DNA from: Candidatus Cloacimonadota bacterium
GTDB lineage: Bacteria; Cloacimonadota; Cloacimonadia; Cloacimonadales; WRIO01
Direction of reading: 5' to 3'
DNA: 8,537 nucleotides
Assembly: GCA_009782695.1 (NCBI GenBank)
Contig: WRIO01000031.1
Location: 1 to 8,537 of the forward strand
Positions 4,460 through 8,537 of the stretch are shown here, piece after piece. How positions within the stretch are numbered: position 1 is the first letter of the stretch; each line of letters begins with the position of its first letter. A model generated the notes under the pieces. That model saw only the letters and a list, made by a program, of their open reading frames with translations, was not told the origin of the DNA and ran no database searches. Both the position numbers and the translations under genes were made by a program.

Positions 4460-6166
4460 ATGAGAAAAGTTTTACTCATATTAGCATTGTGTGTTTTGTC
4501 TGTAAATTTTTTATCAGGGCAAATAGCGGAATTATACACCGACCAGTTTGAGGTGAAAACAGGTGGCAGTGTGACGGTGGAGGTGTATATCGAGATACCA
4601 GAAGGTCACTATGCCACTTTTGACGAAGAGTATTTGGGTATAGATGTGGAGGAGAAGGCAGGCATATCAGCGGGGGAAACTACTTACCCGGACACTGCTA
4701 TCCCCACTGAGTATGGGTATTCTATCTTTAAAGAGGGAGTGCACCTAACCAAAGAGATTTTTGTAGCAGACAACGCAAAACTCGGACAACAAGAAGTCAC
4801 GATATATGTGATGTATCAAATGTGTTTGGAGAGCGGAATCTGTCTAGCTCCCGATGAAGAAGAGTTCACTGTGACCCTAAATATCACGAAGGGGAGCGGA
4901 GTGTCCACCGGAGGCACTACCAACCAAACCGAACAGAAAAAGCAAAACATCTTTTATTTTCTGCTCCTTGCCTTTATAGGCGGTATCATATTGAACCTAA
5001 CCCCCTGCGTGTTACCAGTGCTAACTATGCGAGCTATGAGCTTGGTTCGGCAAAGCCAAGACGCCCCTCGCACTGTGCTGATAAATTCACTGCTTTATGG
5101 CGTGGGCATACTCATCTCCTTTATAGTTTTAGCAAGCATCATCATCAGTATCAAGCTAGCGGGCGAGTCTGTCGGCTGGGGTTTCCAAAACCAAAACCCG
5201 GTGTTTGTAGTTACCTTGTTCTCGATACTGTTCCTGTTCTCGTTATCGCTCTTTGACATATTCTTATTGCAAGCACCAGGCGCAAATCTCGCCACTCAAG
5301 CCTCCAGCAAAAAAGGCTACTTGGGCTCATTCTTTATGGGAATATTTGCTGTGCTACTCGGCACGCCATGTATGGCACCCTTTTTGGGTGCTGCTATCGG
5401 CTTTGCACTGTTGCAACCACCACTGATGATCTTGACGATATTTCTATTAGTTGGGCTTGGCTTTGCCTTCCCATTTTTACTCATCGGCTTTTACCCGCGA
5501 GCTGTCAAGGTGCTACCCAAACCGGGCGACTGGATGTCCACTTTCAAAGAGGTTTTAGGCTTTGTGCTGCTAGGCTTTGCTATCGACCAGCTCGGCACTT
5601 TATACAAGCTCACAAATGGCGAATTTTTAGTTAACGCTCTGTTTTACACACTCGTCCTCAGTTTCGCAGCTTGGCTATATGGCAAATTTGTGACCCCTAT
5701 GCACAAAAGGATCACGCAGTGGAGCGTCACTGCCATCGCTATAGCCTGTATCTTTTTCGGTGCGACATTCCTTTTTAAAGATATTCACACAGCGACCATG
5801 CGGACAGAGACTGCTGTCGATACATATTGGGGGAGGTTTAGTGGAGAAGCTGTGGCAGAAAATGTAGCTGCTGGCAAGCCTGTGTTTGTCGATTTTACTG
5901 CTGCTTGGTGTAAAAACTGTAAAACAAACGAGAAATTAGTGCTAAACACAGCTGAAATAAAGGACGCCTTCGCCTCGAAAAATGTGGTGATGTTAAAGGG
6001 TGATTTTACGAAAAAAGACAGTGAGATTTTAGAGTGGCTAACGAAGTATCAGCGGGCAGGAGTGCCACTATACCTGCTATTTATACCAGATGAGGCAGAG
6101 CCGATTGTGTTCCCCGAACTGATCACTAAGCAAATAGTGTTTGACGCTTTAAACAAGATAAAATAA
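4460..6166 (+). CDS. dsbD: Thiol:disulfide interchange protein DsbD (cytochrome c biogenesis / reductant exporter)
   Basis: This inner-membrane protein takes electrons from cytosolic thioredoxin and passes them to periplasmic thiol proteins. It has 568 residues (E. coli DsbD 565) and all three domains. After a signal peptide (1-21) comes the N-terminal immunoglobulin-like domain with its cysteine pair in YQMCLESGICLAP (C122, C128). The multi-span core (about 163-440) carries TPCVLP (C183) and GTPCMAP (C304), the two membrane cysteines. The C-terminal thioredoxin domain has WCKNC (C484, C487) and a likely cis-proline at VP (535-536). All six catalytic cysteines are therefore present. AAGGAG (4449-4454) lies 5 bases before the ATG. 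It is the first gene of the apparent redox operon; the next gene starts 18 bases after its stop, and two secreted CxxC proteins there are plausible partners. No cytochrome c maturation gene is visible. Confidence 0.95.
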   Translation: MRKVLLILALCVLSVNFLSGQIAELYTDQFEVKTGGSVTVEVYIEIPEGHYATFDEEYLGIDVEEKAGISAGETTYPDTAIPTEYGYSIFKEGVHLTKEIFVADNAKLGQQEVTIYVMYQMCLESGICLAPDEEEFTVTLNITKGSGVSTGGTTNQTEQKKQNIFYFLLLAFIGGIILNLTPCVLPVLTMRAMSLVRQSQDAPRTVLINSLLYGVGILISFIVLASIIISIKLAGESVGWGFQNQNPVFVVTLFSILFLFSLSLFDIFLLQAPGANLATQASSKKGYLGSFFMGIFAVLLGTPCMAPFLGAAIGFALLQPPLMILTIFLLVGLGFAFPFLLIGFYPRAVKVLPKPGDWMSTFKEVLGFVLLGFAIDQLGTLYKLTNGEFLVNALFYTLVLSFAAWLYGKFVTPMHKRITQWSVTAIAIACIFFGATFLFKDIHTATMRTETAVDTYWGRFSGEAVAENVAAGKPVFVDFTAAWCKNCKTNEKLVLNTAEIKDAFASKNVVMLKGDFTKKDSEILEWLTKYQRAGVPLYLLFIPDEAEPIVFPELITKQIVFDALNKIK

Positions 6167-6184
6167 AATATTTCAGAGGTAAAT

Positions 6185-7336
6185 ATGAGAAGTAAAATAA
6201 TGATATGGTGCACTTTGGTGCTGCTTGTGGTGATAGGTTGTAACCGATTTGACAAGGATTTTAAAGAGTACCAGACGGTAGCAGAATTTGAAGAAGCGTT
6301 TATAGAGGCGGCAAATACTGGTTTGAAAAGCAATAATAATAGCTTTATAAAAGAGTATTATGCACAGCGATACTACAACAAAGAGATAGGTAATAGCAGT
6401 ATATTTGATATATATAGTCAAGAGGCATGGTCAGAAAATGTGGCTTTAACTATGCAGGAAACAAGTCACTATGAATATTCTTTGACTTTGACTGACACAG
6501 ATTTTGAATATACTTGGGAAGATAGAATAGCTCGCAATGGCTATAAATACGAATGGCGTGGCATCCCTGACGATTCCCCGAACCTCGTGATAGCGCAGTC
6601 ACTTACCTTTTTGACCTGCACATACTGCCCCACAGCAAAGCTAAAGCTGATGGAGATTCTAGACGATTACCCTTCCCAGTTTTTATATCTTTCATACCAC
6701 TCTGATGAAGATGACCCCTTTTCCATATATAATAAATTTGAGTTTGAAAGGGATTATTGGCACAGGCCCGTCGCGCCCTATGTGATGTTCCAAGGGCGAA
6801 ATGGCTATCAAGGAGCTGGAAGTAGCAATCTGAATAGATATAGACAAGATGTCGAAACCTTTATAGAGGAAACCTTTGAGCTCGAGATATCTTGGCTTGA
6901 AGGTGCGATATATGATTCTCAAACAATTAGTGGACTTTTGACAGTTTCCTTCACCACCCTAAATCAGGATAATTTATATCTTTTTTATGTTGTTTATGAG
7001 AAAGAAACAGAGCACACTTATTTATATAATCAAGGTGTGCATGCTAGTAATGTGGTGAGAGGTAGAGGTTATCATAGATTAGACAGTATCACATCTGGTC
7101 GAGACATCCATTTTACTTTTGAGTCAGTGGAGATTCTAAACGACGTAAGTGAAAACTATTTAGTCGTTTGGATACAGAGGATAGCCGACCTTCAAAATCA
7201 TCAAGCAGGCGATAAGATTTTAAACGCTAAACAAAAGAAATTGTATAATAGTAATCCCACACCCCGTCAAAATGGAGAGCGGGGACGCTCTCCGCTACAA
7301 CAGGAGCGGGGAAAAGAATTGAGCTTTACAAATTAA
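6185..7336 (+). CDS. Lipoprotein with thioredoxin-like fold, Omp28-like, with REP-derived C-terminal tail
   Basis: The 383-residue protein starts with a lipoprotein signal ending in VVIGC (C19), so it is probably lipid-anchored in the envelope. Residues 19-125 are not recognised. Residues 133-205 look like a thioredoxin fold: LVIAQSLTFLTCTYCPTAK with the CxxC pair C145/C148, then a strand (FLYLSYH) and RPVAPYVMF with a likely cis-proline P198. The following beta-rich part (about 232-335) fits the Omp28-related proteins of Bacteroidetes, which also pair a CxxC domain with a C-terminal beta domain. The role is probably thiol exchange or folding of surface proteins, with DsbD keeping the cysteines reduced; this is inference from context. 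The last 20-30 residues look non-native: codons from 7272 to 7300 are a REP hairpin, giving GERGRSPLQQ. The start is ATG with a modest SD (CAGAGG). Confidence 0.75.
   Translation: MRSKIMIWCTLVLLVVIGCNRFDKDFKEYQTVAEFEEAFIEAANTGLKSNNNSFIKEYYAQRYYNKEIGNSSIFDIYSQEAWSENVALTMQETSHYEYSLTLTDTDFEYTWEDRIARNGYKYEWRGIPDDSPNLVIAQSLTFLTCTYCPTAKLKLMEILDDYPSQFLYLSYHSDEDDPFSIYNKFEFERDYWHRPVAPYVMFQGRNGYQGAGSSNLNRYRQDVETFIEETFELEISWLEGAIYDSQTISGLLTVSFTTLNQDNLYLFYVVYEKETEHTYLYNQGVHASNVVRGRGYHRLDSITSGRDIHFTFESVEILNDVSENYLVVWIQRIADLQNHQAGDKILNAKQKKLYNSNPTPRQNGERGRSPLQQERGKELSFTN
7272..7300 (+). repeat. REP hairpin copy inside the lipoprotein gene
   Basis: ATGGAGAGCGGGG (7272-7284) followed by ACGCTCTCCGCTACAA (7285-7300) is the array's hairpin 2 with its flanks and one extra G in the loop. 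The stem (7274-7281 with 7286-7293) is intact. It lies 34 bases before the lipoprotein stop codon and about 3 kb from the array, in the same orientation as hairpin 2 there. Confidence 0.9.
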
Positions 7337-7347
7337 GGAGATTTAAA

Positions 7348-7839
7348 ATGATAAAAAAAATAATGTTTATTATGATCTTAGTATCAGCTTTATCGATACT
7401 ATCAGCACAAGCAGCACCGTCGTTTATGATAGAGCTGTTAGATGGCACGAGTTTGAAGTCGGAAGACCTACTTGCCGAAGGTCCGATATTTTTAGATTTT
7501 TGGGCAACCTGGTGTCAGCCTTGCCTTCGGTCTATGCCGAAGTGGAGTGATTTTGCCGAAAAATACCCTGATATGCAGTTTTATGGTATCAGCATAGACA
7601 AGCCTCGTGATAAAACAAAGGTGGTCAACCAAGTGAAGTCGGCAAAGTATGCTTTTCAGGTTGGTTTCGACCCAAATAAAGAGCTGGCAGGGCTTTTCAA
7701 TGTCGGTGATGCTGTGCCACAGCTGTTTATCATCTCGCAGACAGGAGAGATAGTCTTTGAGAAAAAAGGCTTTACCACTGGGGATGAAGTCAAGGTGGAA
7801 GAGGCGATAAATAAAGTGCTAAAAGAGAGTGATAAATGA
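7348..7839 (+). CDS. Secreted TlpA/ResA-like thioredoxin
   Basis: The 163-residue protein has a signal peptide (about 1-22, ending SAQA) and one thioredoxin domain. IFLDFWATWCQPCLRSMP (47-64) holds the active site C56/C59, and the cis-proline lies in AVPQLFII (P124). GISIDKPRD (80-88) and the preceding strand are typical of the TlpA/ResA branch, which usually reduces specific envelope disulfides. The protein ends in the periplasm with no further membrane segment. AAGGAG (7335-7340), which overlaps the upstream stop codon, lies 7 bases before the ATG, consistent with coupled translation. DsbD two genes upstream is the obvious electron donor. The target could be the lipoprotein, an outer-membrane protein, or apocytochrome c; nothing here decides this. 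Confidence 0.9.
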   Translation: MIKKIMFIMILVSALSILSAQAAPSFMIELLDGTSLKSEDLLAEGPIFLDFWATWCQPCLRSMPKWSDFAEKYPDMQFYGISIDKPRDKTKVVNQVKSAKYAFQVGFDPNKELAGLFNVGDAVPQLFIISQTGEIVFEKKGFTTGDEVKVEEAINKVLKESDK

Positions 7840-8537
7840 ACTGTAAAAAGTATGGATTGATATTACTGATAGTGTTCTATTGTCTGTGTTTACAAGCGCA
7901 AAACATAAATATCAGCGGGGAAAATAAGGCTACCTTTTTGCATAGAACTGCCAAAGACTCGCTGCATAACTATTTCGAGAATGAGCTTAAATTCCGCGTG
8001 GATAGAGGTGCGTTTACCTTTGGAATGAGCTTTATCGCAGAGTTACCAGCTTATGACGACACTATGCCTGAAAAGGAGCTGGACAGAGACAAGCTCCATA
8101 CCCGCTGGGATGACCTATTTGTGCAGCTGAAGTTTGACGATTTTCGCCTAAAAGTCGGCACGATAGATGAGTCTTATGGAGTTGGTCTAATACTCCGTAG
8201 CTGGAACAACCCCGATGTGTCTGCCGACAAGCGTATGAATGGCGTGCAAGCCCAATACAACTATCAAGACTTTAAAATAAAAGGTCTTTATGGCAAAATG
8301 AAAGAGGATATAGTTGACGATGATATAAATGACACGGATTTAGTGGCTGGAATAGACGCTGAATATCAGTTTTCAGACAGCTTTACCTTTGGAGCTTCTG
8401 CTCTCGAATACAAGCAAGACCAGAGCTATGTGGCGGGCAAATCATACACCTACAAGGAAATCTATGGCGCCCGTGCAGGACTGTCTTTTGATGCCTTTGA
8501 TTTAGAGCTGGAATCAGCAGGGATGAAAACATTTCAC
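7836..8537 (+). CDS. Probable outer-membrane beta-barrel protein, DUF6029-like (cut by the window end)
   Basis: The frame is open from ATG 7836 to the window edge, giving 234 residues and no stop. The start overlaps the TlpA stop as ATGA, so the two are translationally coupled. Residues 1-21 form a signal peptide (GLILLIVFYCLCLQA). The rest shows alternating hydrophobic and polar strands typical of barrels, such as FENELKFRVDRGAFTFGMSFIAEL and DLFVQLKFDDFRLKVG, with acidic turns. INISGENKATF near the start and YGVGLILRSW (114-123) resemble the DUF6029 proteins of Bacteroidetes, which I recall beside thioredoxin-like genes; I cannot confirm this without a profile search. It may need the upstream redox proteins for assembly, or act as their surface partner. 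Its own mature part shows no cysteine so far, so it is not an obvious disulfide substrate. Confidence 0.72.
   Translation, partial: MNCKKYGLILLIVFYCLCLQAQNINISGENKATFLHRTAKDSLHNYFENELKFRVDRGAFTFGMSFIAELPAYDDTMPEKELDRDKLHTRWDDLFVQLKFDDFRLKVGTIDESYGVGLILRSWNNPDVSADKRMNGVQAQYNYQDFKIKGLYGKMKEDIVDDDINDTDLVAGIDAEYQFSDSFTFGASALEYKQDQSYVAGKSYTYKEIYGARAGLSFDAFDLELESAGMKTFH

Noticed and set aside
4828..4836. Another REP fragment (GGAGAGCGG) inside dsbD
   Set aside because: Only nine bases match, there is no second stem arm, and the codons encode the conserved cysteine loop of the DsbD N-terminal domain. Chance is the better explanation.

Overview
The window looks like a piece of chromosome from an uncultured anaerobe of the FCB group. 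Candidatus Cloacimonadota is my best guess, by inference. Three things point there: a phosphate butyryltransferase, a periplasmic thiol-redox operon of a type common around Bacteroidetes (DsbD, Omp28-like lipoprotein, TlpA-like thioredoxin, DUF6029-like outer-membrane protein), and strong AAGGAG-type Shine-Dalgarno sites, which true Bacteroidetes usually lack. All recognisable genes lie on the + strand.

Layout. Bases 1-266 hold a possible 3' end of an upstream gene, a patch of GC-rich hairpin repeats, and a worn REP-like hairpin next to the ribosome binding site of the first full gene. At 267-1301 is a GlmU-type uridylyltransferase that lacks the acetyltransferase part. At 1349-2116 is a family 3 solute-binding protein whose two halves are in swapped order, a natural circular permutation by my reading, followed by a good terminator. 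At 2268-3170 is phosphate butyryltransferase. Its stop codon lies inside the first unit of a repeat array.

At 3161-4343 is a REP/RAYT locus. Four units with an exact 100-bp period, each with two GC-rich hairpins in inverted orientation, lead into a REP-associated tyrosine transposase (3546-4169). More units follow it, one carrying a deletion. The same hairpin occurs twice inside the transposase reading frame, in frame. Another copy lies inside the 3' end of the lipoprotein gene at 7272-7300, and a degenerate copy sits before glmU. The element has therefore spread locally and has contributed protein ends and translation-start surroundings.

At 4460-8537 is an apparent operon: dsbD, thioredoxin-fold lipoprotein, TlpA-like thioredoxin, and an outer-membrane protein cut by the window edge. 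The gaps are 18 bp, 11 bp and a 4-bp ATGA overlap. DsbD probably carries reducing power across the inner membrane to the two secreted CxxC proteins. How the barrel protein takes part is unknown.
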